64,000 nucleotides of DNA, from contig NC_088787.1 of NCBI RefSeq assembly GCF_949628265.1, positions 2,718,501 to 2,782,500 on the forward strand. Direction: 5' to 3'. Positions 42,401 to 53,562 of the stretch are shown piece by piece (position 1 is the first letter of the stretch; every line of letters starts with the position of its first letter). A program made the position numbers and the translations under genes. A model generated the notes under the pieces. That model made no database searches and was not told the DNA's origin. It saw nothing but the letters and a program-made list of their open reading frames with translations. Source of the DNA: Cloeon dipterum (Eukaryota > Arthropoda > Insecta > Ephemeroptera > Baetidae).

Positions 42401-45400
42401 AACAACAGTGAGTAATTTAATTGCGTTTTATGTTTCTTTTTAATTACTTTGCAATCCTTTCAAGCATTTTCAGGTGATTTTCATTTTAAAACTTTGTTAT
42501 TCGTGTCATCTGCTTTGAAAAAAAGGTAAAAGAAACTTTTTCGGTACTCTTTTAACAACAGTGAGTAATTTAATTGCGTTTTATGTTTCTTTTTAATAAC
42601 TTTGCAATCCTTTCAAGCATTTTCAGGTGATTTTCATTTTAAAACTTTGTTCTTCGCGTCATCTGATTGAAAAAAAGGTAAAAGACACATTTTTGGAACT
42701 CTTTTACCAACAGTGAGTAAATTTAATTGCGTTTTATGTTTCCTTTTAATTACTTTGCAATCCTTTCAAGCATTTTCAGGTGATTTTCATTTTAAAACTT
42801 TGTTCTTCGCGTCATCTGCTTGAAAAAAAGGTAAAAGACACTTTTTTGGAACTCTTTTAACAACAGTGAGTAATTTAATTGCGTTTTATATTTCTTTTTA
42901 ATTACTTTGCAATCCTTTCAAGCATTTTCAGGTGATCTTCAATTTAAAACTTTGTTCTTCGTGTCATCCGCTTGGAAAAAAGTAAAACAAACTTTTTTGG
43001 TACTCTTTTAACAACAGTGAGTAAATTTAGTTGCGTTTTATGTTTCCTTTTAATTACTTTGCAATCCTTTCAAGCATTTTCAGGTGATTTTCATTTTAAA
43101 ACTTTGTTATTCGTGTCATCTGCTTTGAAAAAAAGGTAAAAGAAACTTTTTCGGTACTCTTTTAACAACAGTGAGTAATTTAATTGCGTTTTATATTTCT
43201 TTTTAATTACTTTGCAATCCTTTCAAGCATTTTCAGGTGATCTTCAATTTAAAACTTTGTTCTTCGTGTCATCCGCTTGGAAAAAAGTAAAACAAACTTT
43301 TTTGGTACTCTTTTAACAACAGTGAGTAAATTTAGTTGCGTTTTATGTTTCCTTTTAATTACTTTGCAATCCTTTCAAGCATTTTCAGGTGATTTTCATT
43401 TTAAAACTTTGTTATTCGTGTCATCTGCTTTGAAAAAAAGGTAAAAGAAACTTTTTCGGTACTCTTTTAACAACAGTGAGTAATTTAATTGCGTTTTATA
43501 TTTCTTTTTAATTACTTTGCAATCCTTTCAAGCATTTTCAGGTGATCTTCAATTTAAAACTTTGTTCTTCGTGTCATCCGCTTGGAAAAAAGTAAAACAA
43601 ACTTTTTTGGTACTCTTTTAACAACAGTGAGTAAATTTAGTTGCGTTTTATGTTTCCTTTTAATTACTTTGCAATCCATTCAAGCATTTTCAGGTGATCT
43701 TCAATTTAAAACTTTGTTCTTCGTGTCATCCGCTTGGAAAAAAGTAAAACAAACTTTTTTGGTACTCTTTTAACAACAGTGAGTAAATTTAATTGCGTTT
43801 TATGTTTCCTTTTAATTACTTTGCAATCCTTTCAAGCATTTTCAGGTGATCTTCAATTTAAAACTTTGTTCTTCGTGTCATCCGCTTGGAAAAAAGTAAA
43901 ACAAACTTTTTTGGTACTCTTTTAACAACAGTGAGTAAATTTAGTTGCGTTTTATGTTTCCTTTTAATTACTTTGCAATCCTTTCAAGCATTTTCAGGTG
44001 ATTTTCAATTTAAAACTTTGATCTTCGTGTCATCCGCTTGGAAAAAAAGGTAAAAGAAACTTTTTTGGTACTATTTTAACAACAGTGAGTAATTTAATTG
44101 CGTTTTATGTTTCTTTTTAATTACTTTGCAATCCTTTCAAGCATTTTCAGGTGATTTTCAATTTAAAACTTTGATCTTCGTGTCATCCGCTTGGAAAAAA
44201 AGTAAAACAAACTTTTTTGGTACTCTTTTAACAACAGTGAGTAAATTTAATTGCGTTTTATGTTTCCTTTTAATTACTTTGCAATCCTTTCAAGCATTTT
44301 CAGGTGATTTTCATTTTAAAACTTTGATCTTCGTGTCATCTGCTTTGAAAAAAAGGTAAAAGAAACTTTTTCGGTACTCTTTTAACAACAGTGAGTAATT
44401 TAATTGCGTTTTATGTTTCTTTTTAATTACTTTGCAATCCTTTCAAGCATTTTCAGGTGATTTTCATTTTAAAACTTTGTTATTCGTGTCATCTGCTTTG
44501 AAAAAAAGGTAAAAGAAACTTTTTCGGTACTCTTTTAACAACAGTGAGTAATTTAATTGCGTTTTATGTTTCTTTTTAATAACTTTGCAATCCTTTCAAG
44601 CATTTTCAGGTGATTTTCATTTTAAAACTTTGTTCTTCGCGTCATCTGATTGAAAAAAAGGTAAAAGACACATTTTTGGAACTCTTTTACCAACAGTGAG
44701 TAAATTTAATTGCGTTTTATGTTTCCTTTTAATTACTTTGCAATCCTTTCAAGCATTTTCAGGTGATTTTCATTTTAAAACTTTGTTATTCGTGTCATCT
44801 GCTTTGAAAAAAAGGTAAAAGAAACTTTTTCGGTACTCTTTTAACAACAGTGAGTAATTTAATTGCGTTTTATATTTCTTTTTAATTACTTTGCAATCCT
44901 TTCAAGCATTTTCAGGTGATCTTCAATTTAAAACTTTGTTCTTCGTGTCATCCGCTTGGAAAAAAGTAAAACAAACTTTTTTGGTACTCTTTTAACAACA
45001 GTGAGTAAATTTAGTTGCGTTTTATGTTTCCTTTTAATTACTTTGCAATCCTTTCAAGCATTTTCAGGTGATCTTCAATTTAAAACTTTGTTCTTCGTGT
45101 CATCCGCTTGGAAAAAAGTAAAACAAACTTTTTTGGAACCTTTTTAACAACAGTGAGTAAATTTAATTGCGTTTTATGTTTCCTTTTAATTACTTTGCAA
45201 TCCTTTCAAGCATTTTCAGGTGATCTTCAATTTAAAACTTTGTTCTTCGTGTCATCCGCTTGGAAAAAAGTAAAACAAACTTTTTTGGTACTCTTTTAAC
45301 AACAGTGAGTAAATTTAGTTGCGTTTTATGTTTCCTTTTAATTACTTTGCAATCCTTTCAAGCATTTTCAGGTGATTTTCAATTTAAAACTTTGATCTTC

Positions 45401-48400
45401 GTGTCATCCGCTTGGAAAAAAAGGTAAAAGAAACTTTTTTGGTACTATTTTAACAACAGTGAGTAATTTAATTGCGTTTTATGTTTCTTTTTAATTACTT
45501 TGCAATCCTTTCAAGCATTTTCAGGTGATTTTCAATTTAAAACTTTGATCTTCGTGTCATCCGCTTGGAAAAAAAGTAAAACAAACTTTTTTGGTACTCT
45601 TTTAACAACAGTGAGTAAATTTAATTGCGTTTTATGTTTCCTTTTAATTACTTTGCAATCCTTTCAAGCATTTTCAGGTGATTTTCATTTTAAAACTTTG
45701 ATCTTCGTGTCATCTGCTTTGAAAAAAAGGTAAAAGAAACTTTTTCGGTACTCTTTTAACAACAGTGAGTAATTTAATTGCGTTTTATGTTTCTTTTTAA
45801 TTACTTTGCAATCCTTTCAAGCATTTACAGGTGATTTTCATTTTAAAACTTTGATCTCCGTGTCATCCCCTTGGAAAAAAAGGTAAAACAAACTTTTTTG
45901 GTACTCTTTTAACAACAGTGAGTAAATTTAATTGCGTTTTATGTTTCTTTTTAATTACTTTGCAATCCTTTCAAGCATTTTCAGGTGATTTTCATTTTAA
46001 AACTTTGATCTTCGTGTCATCCGCTTGGAAAAAAAGTAAAACAAACTTTTTTGGTACTCTTTTAACAACAGTGAGTAAATTTAATTGCGTTTTATGTTTC
46101 TTTTTAATTACTTTGCAATCCTTTCAAGCATTTTCAGATGATTTTCATTTTAAAACTTTGATCTTCGTGTCATCCGCTTGGAAAAAAAGTAAAACAAACT
46201 TTTTTGGTACTCTTTTAACAACAGTGAGTAAATTTAATTGCGTTTTATGTTTCTTTTTAATTACTTTGCAATCCTTTCAAGCATTTTCAGGTGATTTTCA
46301 TTTTAAAACTTTGATCTCCGTGTCATCCCCTTGGAAAAAAAGTAAAACAAACTTTTTTGGTACTCTTTTAACAACAGTGAGTAAATTTAATTGCGTTTTA
46401 TGTTTCTTTTTAATTACTTTGCAATCCTTTCAAGCATTTTCAGGTGATTTTCATTTTAAAACTTTGATCTCCGTGTCATCCCCTTGGAAAAAAAGGTAAA
46501 ACAAACTTTTTTGGTACTCTTTTAACAACAGTGAGTAAATTTAATTGCGTTTTATGTTTCTTTTTAATTACTTTGCAATCCTTTCAAGCATTTTCAGGTG
46601 ATTTTCATTTTAAAACTTTGATCTCCGTGTCATCCCCTTGGAAAAAAAGGTAAAAGAAACTTTTTCGGTACTCTTTTAACAACAGTGAGTAATTTAATTG
46701 CGTTTTATGTTTCTTTTTAATTACTTTGCAATCCTTTTAAGCATTTTCAGGCGATCTTCATTTTAAAACTTTGTTATTCGTGTCATCTGCTTTGAAAAAA
46801 AGGTAAAAGAAACCTTTTTGGAACTCTTTCAACAACAGTGAGGAAATTTAATTGCGTTTTATGTTTCTTTTTAATTACTTTGCAATCCTTTCAAGCATTT
46901 TCAGGCGATCTTCATTTTAAAACTTTGTTATTCGTGTCATCTGCTTTGAAAAAAAGGTAAAAGAAACTTTTTCGGTACTCTTTTAACAACAGTGAGTAAT
47001 TTAATTGCGTTTTATGTTTCTTTTTAATTACTTTGCAATCCTTTCAAGCATTTTCAGGTGATTTTCAATTTAAAACTTTGATCTTCGTGTCATCCGCTTG
47101 GAAAAAAAGGTAAAACAAACTTTTTTGGTACTCTTTTAACAACAGTGAGTAAATTTAATTGCGTTTTATGTTTCTTTTTAATTACTTTGCAATCCTTTCA
47201 AGCATTTTCAGGTGATTTTCATTTTAAAACTTTGATCTTCGTGTCATCCCCTTGGAAAAAAAGGTAAAAGAAACTTTTTCGGTACTCTTTTAACAACAGT
47301 GAGTAAATTTAATTGCGTTTAATGTTTACTTTTAATTACTTTGCAATCCTTTCAAGCATTTTCAGTTGATTTTCATTTTAAAACTTTGTTATTCGTGTCA
47401 TCTGCTTTGAAAAAAAGGTAAAAGAAACTTTTTCGGTACTCTTTTAACAACAGTGAGTAATTTAATTGCGTTTTATGTTTCTTTTTAATTACTTTGCAAT
47501 CCTTTCAAGCATTTTCAGGTGATTTTCAATTTAAAACTTTGATCTTCGTGTCATCCGCTTGGAAAAAAAGGTAAAACAAACTTTTTTGGTACTCTTTTAA
47601 CAACAGTGAGTAAATTTAATTGCGTTTTATGTTTCTTTTTAATTACTTTGCAATCCTTTCAAGCATTTTCAGGTGATTTTCAATTTAAAACTTTGATCTT
47701 CGTGTAATCCGCTTGGAAAAAAAGGTAAAACAAACTTTTTTGGTACTCTTTTAACAACAGTGAGTAAATTTAATTGCGTTTTATGTTTCTTTTTAATTAC
47801 TTTGCAATCCTTTCAAGCATTTTCAGGTGATTTTCAATTTAAAACTTTGATCTTCGTGTCATCCCCTTGGAAAAAAGTAAAACAAACTTTTTTGGTACTC
47901 TTTTAACAACAGTGAGTAAATTTAATTGCGTTTTATGTTTCTTTTTAATTACTTTGCAATCCTTTCAAGCATTTTCAGGTGATTTTCATTTTAAAACTTT
48001 ATTGATCTTCGTGTCATCCCCTTGGAAAAAAAGGTAAAACAAACTTTTTCGGTGCTCTTTTAACAACAGTGAGTAATTTAATTGCGTTTTATGTTTCTTT
48101 TTAATTACTTTGCAATCCTTTCAAGCATTTTCAGGTGATTTTCATTTTAAAACTTTGATCTTCGTGTCATCCGCTTGGAAAAAAAGGTAAAAGAAACTTT
48201 TTTGGTACTCTTTTAACAACAGTGAGTAAATTTAATTGCGTTTTATGTTTACTTTTAATTACTTTGCAATCCTTTCAAGCATTTTCAGTTGATTTTCAAT
48301 TTAAAACTTTGATCTTCGTGTCATCCCCTTGGAAAAAAGTAAAACAAACTTTTTTGGTACTCTTTTAACAACAGTGAGTAAATTTAATTGCGTTTTATGT

Positions 48401-49545
48401 TTCTTTTTAATTACTTTGCAATCCTTTCAAGCATTTTCAGGTGATTTTCATTTTAAAACTTTGATCTTCGTGTCATCCCCTTGGAAAAAAGTAAAACAAA
48501 CTTTTTTGGTACTCTTTTAACAACAGTGAGTAAATTTAATTGCGTTTTATGTTTCTTTTTAATTACTTTGCAATCCTTTCAAGCATTTTCAGGTGATCTT
48601 CAATTTAAAACTTTGTTCTTCGTGTCATCCGCTTTGAAAAAAGGTCAAAGAAACTTTTTTGGAACCTTTTTAACAACAGTGAGTAAATTTAATTGCGTTT
48701 TATGTTTCCTTTTAATTACTTTGCAATCCTTTCAAGCATTTTCAGGTGATCTTCAATTTAAAACTTTGTTCTTCGTGTCATCCGCTTTGAAAAAAGGTCA
48801 AAGAAACTTTTTTGGAACCTTTTTAACAACAGTGAGTAAATTTAATTGCGTTTTATGTTTCCTTTTAATTACTTTGCAATCCTTTCAAGCATTTTCAGGT
48901 GATTTTCATTTTAAAACTTTGATCTACGTGTCATCCCCTTGGAAAAAAAGTAAAACAAACTTTTTCGGTACTCTTTTAACAACAGTGAGGAAATTTAATT
49001 GAGTTTTATGTTTCTTTTTAATAACTTTGCAATCCTTTCAAGCATTTTCAGGTGATGTTCTTCGTGTCGTCTGCTTTGAAGAAAAGTAAAACAAACTTTT
49101 TCGGTACTCTTTTAACAACAGCGAGTAAATTTAATTGCGTTTTATGTTTCCTTTTAATTAAGTTTGCAATCCTTTCAAGCATTTTCAGGTGATTTTCATT
49201 TTAAAACTTTGATCTTCGTGTCATCCGCTTGGAAAAAAGTAAAACAAACTTTTTTGGTACTATTTTAACAACAGTGAGTAATTTAATTGCGTTTTATGTT
49301 ATTTTTTAATTACTTTGCAATCCTTTCAAGCATTTTCAGGCGATCTTCATTTTAAAACTTTGTTCTTCGTGTCATCTTCTTTGAAGAAAAGTAAAACAAA
49401 CTTTTTCGGTACTCTTTTAACAACAGTGAGTAAATTTAATTTCGTTTTATGTTTTCTTTTAATTAAGTTTGCAATCCTTTCAAGCATTTTCAGGTGATGT
49501 TCTTCGTGTCATCTGCTTTGAAGAAAAGTAAAAGAACAAACAAAA
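39400..49545. repeat. Satellite array 1, 152-bp monomer, about 66 copies
   Basis: Successive monomers are about 152 bp (sometimes 149-153, mainly from the length of an A-run) and differ by few bases. Each contains AACAGTGAGTAAATTT, then TTGCGTTTTATGTTTC, TTACTTTGCAATCCTTTCAA and GCATTTTCAGGTGAT, and CGTGTCATC.GCTTGGAAAA. Larger blocks repeat at 1,374 bp (43,582/44,956, 43,734/45,108, 44,126/45,500) and at 2,748 bp (40,834/43,582), which shows higher-order organisation. Monomers at the right end (from about 49,030) are shorter and diverged. The open frames that cross monomers arise where an extra A makes the unit 153 bp; they are not genes. Confidence 0.95.
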
Positions 49546-52250
49546 GGTGGAAACACGGTAAATATACGAGACAAATGACGACTGTTAATACGCTTGGTAT
49601 GGTCAGTCTCAAAGGCATACGAGATAATGGTGTGGTAAAGTAAACGCAGGGGAAGCTTTTGGCGATGATGACACCGAGACGTGTTTTACGTTCTCGAATG
49701 CTCTGAGCCTATAAAAGAAAAGCTTCTTGAGTGATCGGGAATGAAGAGGAGGCGTCAGAGAGGGCGTTCTCAGTCCCTAAGCACTGCGGGAACTTGAGCA
49801 CCCATACTATCTCTATCTCAACCGTGCCGTGAATTGGGCATTCCATTTAAATTGATGATATGGAAAATGACGGAAAATTAGAAAGATCTAATTGAGCCAG
49901 AGAGCCAAAGATTGAAACATAGAAAGAAAGAGATTTTGATAAGGTAAAACAACACCAAGAGAAGCACTGAAAAACAAAGAACGAAAGAAAGAAAGAAAAA
50001 ACAAAGAAAGAAAGAAAGAGGAAAAAATAGAGTTAAACAGATTCTGTATTCAATAAGGAATGAAGATCATATTCCTTATTATAAGCTCGTATAACAAATG
50101 AAAGTTAGAAATACAGTGACTTTACGAAATAAATATCGTCTGCTAATACGCGTGGTATTGTCAATTTCAAAGGTATACAAGGTTATGGTAGTGTAAAAAT
50201 AAAGCGGGGGGGATATCGTTTTTTTAAGACCACCGTGTATGATGTATGATGATACTTTGGGGGTAAAAATGAGTTGTTTTGCATCATGTTTGTATTGTTT
50301 AGTGCAAGTGCTAACGGAAATTGTTTATTTCGATTGATTATAACTTCAAAGTGACTCGTCCGATCGGATTGTTTTCCAAAATCATTCCGTTCACCATGCT
50401 ATGCTTAAATTTAAGTAATTGATCGTAACGAGTAATATTGTAATCACTCGTTGAATTTTTTGTATGAATGTTATGTATCGCCATCTAATGGATATATTTT
50501 GAAATATTTGTTATTCGCTATTGAGAATGTTTGTGAGCCGGCAAGAGCGAATGCTCAAGCCTGGTATAAGGAGTGCGTGTCTGGCCGAGTGCAGCACGTA
50601 GCTCGTTGAAGGTAGAATTGCCACCACGGGCCATGTCCACGAGTGACGCACGCTCTGATGCGGATCTGTGTACTTTGTAAAATGAACTGATGTTCAAATT
50701 AATTTTTTGTGAGTATATTCTTCATGTGAATTTGTTTCCAAACCATTGTTATTCCTTTTGTGAATTGTATATTTATTTTGGCGAAATGTATGTTTATCAA
50801 CCTGACCGATAGGCTGTAAAGTGGACACGGACCAGCTACTAAACTTATAATTGAAGGACGAACCAATAGGATAGGTAAATGCTCGAGTCGGATTTGTACG
50901 AAGATGAGATGAAATCCATTGAAGATCGTCGATTGAACGAGTGAAGACTGATTTGTATATTTGTTGAGTATGCATTTAAATGACTAACCATTAACCAAAT
51001 TATATTATTTAATTGCCATTCATCAATAAGAATAAAGTTCACGGATTTTAATTGATTTTGAACAAAAAAATTGTTTCTCCTCTCATTCCAAATAAACATC
51101 TATTCGTGACGATACTAAGATAATTAAAGAGATGAAGATTTTAAAATTGAATGAAGATTAGATTCCTTATAATTTTCTCTAGAACAGACAAAGGTGGAAA
51201 CTCGGTAACTATACGAGGCAAATGTTGACTGTTAATACGCGTGGTGAGACGTGTTTGATGATACCTTGGGGGTAAGAATGAGTTGTTCAGTTCCATGTTT
51301 GTTTGTATTGTTGAGTGTTATTGCTAAAGGAAAATGTTTACTTCGATTGTGCAGTGCTTCTAACAATAAGTGTCTTGTGGTATAGCAATGTTTTCTTAAA
51401 CCATTCAGTTCAACATACGATGCTTTAGTACATGTATTAGGCATTGGTCTAAAAATTGCATATTTAGTTAATGCAATTTTTAGAAGCATGCCATTTCGAT
51501 TGATGAAATGGAAATTTACGGAAAATTAGAGAGATTAAAGGTAGACAGAATGTCAAAAAGAAAAATGTAGAAAGAGAGAGATGCAGATAAAGTATAATAA
51601 CAATCAAAGAATATAACAGAGATAGAGAGAATATAAGATCGAAAGAAAAATAAAGAGATGAAGTTATCAAAAAGGAATTAAAATTAGATTCCTTTTAATT
51701 TTCTTTAAAACATTTTGAAAGGTGGAAAACACATCGGCTTTACGTGACAAATGACGCCTACAAATGTGCTTGATTTGGTCAGTTACGAAGATAAACAAAG
51801 TTAATAGTACAGTTAAAAGAAATTGATTCTTCCGATCGTTTTTTAGGGTGCTTGCAGCAACTCTGGCTAACAGCTGTAACATGACCCTTGGAGGAATTAC
51901 GATTGACAATGAATGCAACCACTTCTGCGACGAGTCTAACGAAAGGGCAGTTTTTGTAATTGAAATTTTTAAAACCCGAGGCATAAAATTGTAAATTTTC
52001 GAAATACGCGAAATAAAGGCAGCTGTTTCCAATTTTCATGTTTTTCTCGAATCCAAATGTCGGGCTTTTTTAAAAAAATTTATGAACAGTTTTTTTAACA
52101 ATTGCCATCGATTTTCGAATTAAAATTTCATTAGAATATGTAAAATATACTCAAATTAAAAAGAATCGATTAATTAACTTCATATTTTAATCGAGTTTTG
52201 GCTCTTGCATTAGTTTTAAAAAGCTACACTTGTAAAGTTTTAATTAAATT
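49546..52250. other. Non-coding AT-rich region with low-copy repeats and a GAAA microsatellite
   Basis: A segment with ACGGTAAATATACGAG and TTAATACGC.TGGTATGGTCA recurs at about 49,545-49,645, 50,108-50,200, 51,190-51,245 and, diverged, 51,718-51,790. A GAAA tract lies at 49,981-50,030 and another purine-rich stretch near 51,550-51,660. About 51,950-52,070 is a diverged copy of 30,885-30,985 and 35,170-35,280 (shared TTTTCGAA.TACGCGAAATAAA pattern). No gene is recognised; the open frames at 51,667-52,039 match nothing known. Confidence 0.6.
49981..50030. repeat. GAAA microsatellite
   Basis: Runs of GAAA interrupted by AAAAAAC, about 50 bp. Confidence 0.85.
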
Positions 52251-52259
52251 GACTCTTGG

Positions 52260-52678
52260 AAACGCAGAAAGCTGACTTCGCGGGCAAAACGCCAAGCGCG
52301 GTGCATGCGAAGAAGGAGGCGGAGCCAGACTGCGATAAAATATAATTCCTTGACAGTTTACACAATTGCGCATGCGCGAATGGCAGCTGTTTATGGCATT
52401 TAAGGAGAAGCAGCCAGAGTCACGAACAGAGGGGAAGGAGTGGGGAGCGAACAAGCAGCAAACAAGCGATGATCGCCCCCCACTCCTTCCTCTCTCTTGG
52501 TGTCTAACTGCTGCTTCGCTTCTCCTACGATTAGTCTCTAACTGGCAGTGACGGGAAGAGGACGTGCGCGGTGCTGGTCTGCAGCCGCGCTTGATGACTG
52601 AGGGGCCAGCGACCACCAGACGGACATCGTGGACAGCGTAGACCTCGGCTAACCCCTGACTGACGGCCACACCTACGG
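52260..52678 (+). promoter_or_regulatory. CpG-rich promoter-like segment and possible first exon, copy 1
   Basis: This GC-rich segment contrasts with its AT-rich surroundings. It contains the palindrome TGCGCATGCGCG (52,367-52,378), which matches the NRF-1/Erect-wing binding site, then a hairpin, then GACGTGCGCGGTGC, and ends at a strong 5' splice site ACGG|GTGAGTAC (exon end 52,678). A similar segment with the same order of elements is at 53,185-53,538. The reading is two alternative promoters with untranslated first exons of a plus-strand gene; the rest of that gene is not in the window. No conserved coding frame links the two. Confidence 0.45.
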
Positions 52679-53184
52679 GTGAGTACAATCATTTCATTAT
52701 TTATTTCCTCTTGGGGGGCTAACGGTTTTTTCGCGTTTTTGTTACACAATCGCGGATCACTGTGAACTAAAATACTGAAATCGTACCTTGATAGCGGAAA
52801 ATTGCGCATACCGGTCAAAATTCTTTTGATTTAAAAACAAATCAATAATTTATTATAACTTGTAAAATATACCGCAAATTAAATTTCAAACAAGAATCGA
52901 AAAATTGACTAAATTATAGTAAAGGTTTAAAAAAAACTTAACTTGTAAAAATCAAATTAAATTGACTTAGAAAAAGTAAGTTTGAATCGCGGAGAGCGCG
53001 TATGCGGGAAAGCTGAATTCGCGGGTAAAACGCTAATGACTACATAACTAGGACTGGCAGACCTCGCCATATTTACATACAGGGCCATCTTCCCCTCTCT
53101 CAGCTACACGCGAAAGCAGTATAGCTGAGAGTGGGGAAGAAATAAATATTTCCGTTTGTAAATATGGCAACGTCTGTCATTCAT

Positions 53185-53538
53185 AGTTATACCAAAACGC
53201 CAAACATGGTGCGTGTGAAAAAGGGGGCGGAGCCAGACGGTACAAGTGCGCATGCGCGGTCGGCAACTGGCGTTGGCTCTTGCAGTGGGAGGAGCGAAGA
53301 GTCAACAAAAGAGGGGAAGGAGTGGGGAGCGAACAAGAGACGATTGCCCCCACTCCTTCCCCTCTTTTGATGTCTGGCTGCTGCTTCGCTTCTCCTACTC
53401 TCGCTCTCATTAGTCTCTAACTGGCAGCGACGGGAGGATGACGTGCGCGGTGCCGGTCTGCAGCCGTGAGTGTCGATTGAGGGGCCAGCGACGGCAGCGA
53501 CCACCAGGTGACCATCGAGGACCACGCCCAAACTTCTG
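53185..53538 (+). promoter_or_regulatory. CpG-rich promoter-like segment and possible first exon, copy 2
   Basis: Counterpart of 52,260-52,678, offset by 860 bp at the splice site. NRF-1-type palindrome TGCGCATGCGCG at 53,247-53,258, perfect 22-bp hairpin at 53,306-53,369, GACGTGCGCGGTGC, then donor TCTG|GTGAGTCG (exon end 53,538). The palindromic satellite begins 25 bases downstream, so it would lie within the first intron. Confidence 0.45.
53306..53369. repeat. Perfect 22-bp hairpin
   Basis: Arms 53,306-53,327 and 53,348-53,369 are exact reverse complements (core AGGGGAAGGAGTGGGG) around a 20-base loop. The first copy, 52,428-52,445 with 52,478-52,495, has the same stem with one mismatch and a loop of 32 bases. 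Confidence 0.8.
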
Positions 53539-53562
53539 GTGAGTCGAATTCATTTTTTCTTC

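Noticed and set aside
39439-49497. Many short open frames with a shared sequence (S-K-F-N-C-V-L-C-F, Q-S-F-Q-A-F-S-G-D) that look like a repeated protein
   Set aside because: They are the same frame of the satellite monomer. They stay open across units only where the A-run makes the monomer 153 bp, and stop otherwise; substitutions do not spare the third codon position.
51667-52039. Open frames of 86 and 121 residues on the minus strand
   Set aside because: No signal peptide, no motif, AT-rich, partly within a diverged copy of a repeat found at 30,885 and 35,170.
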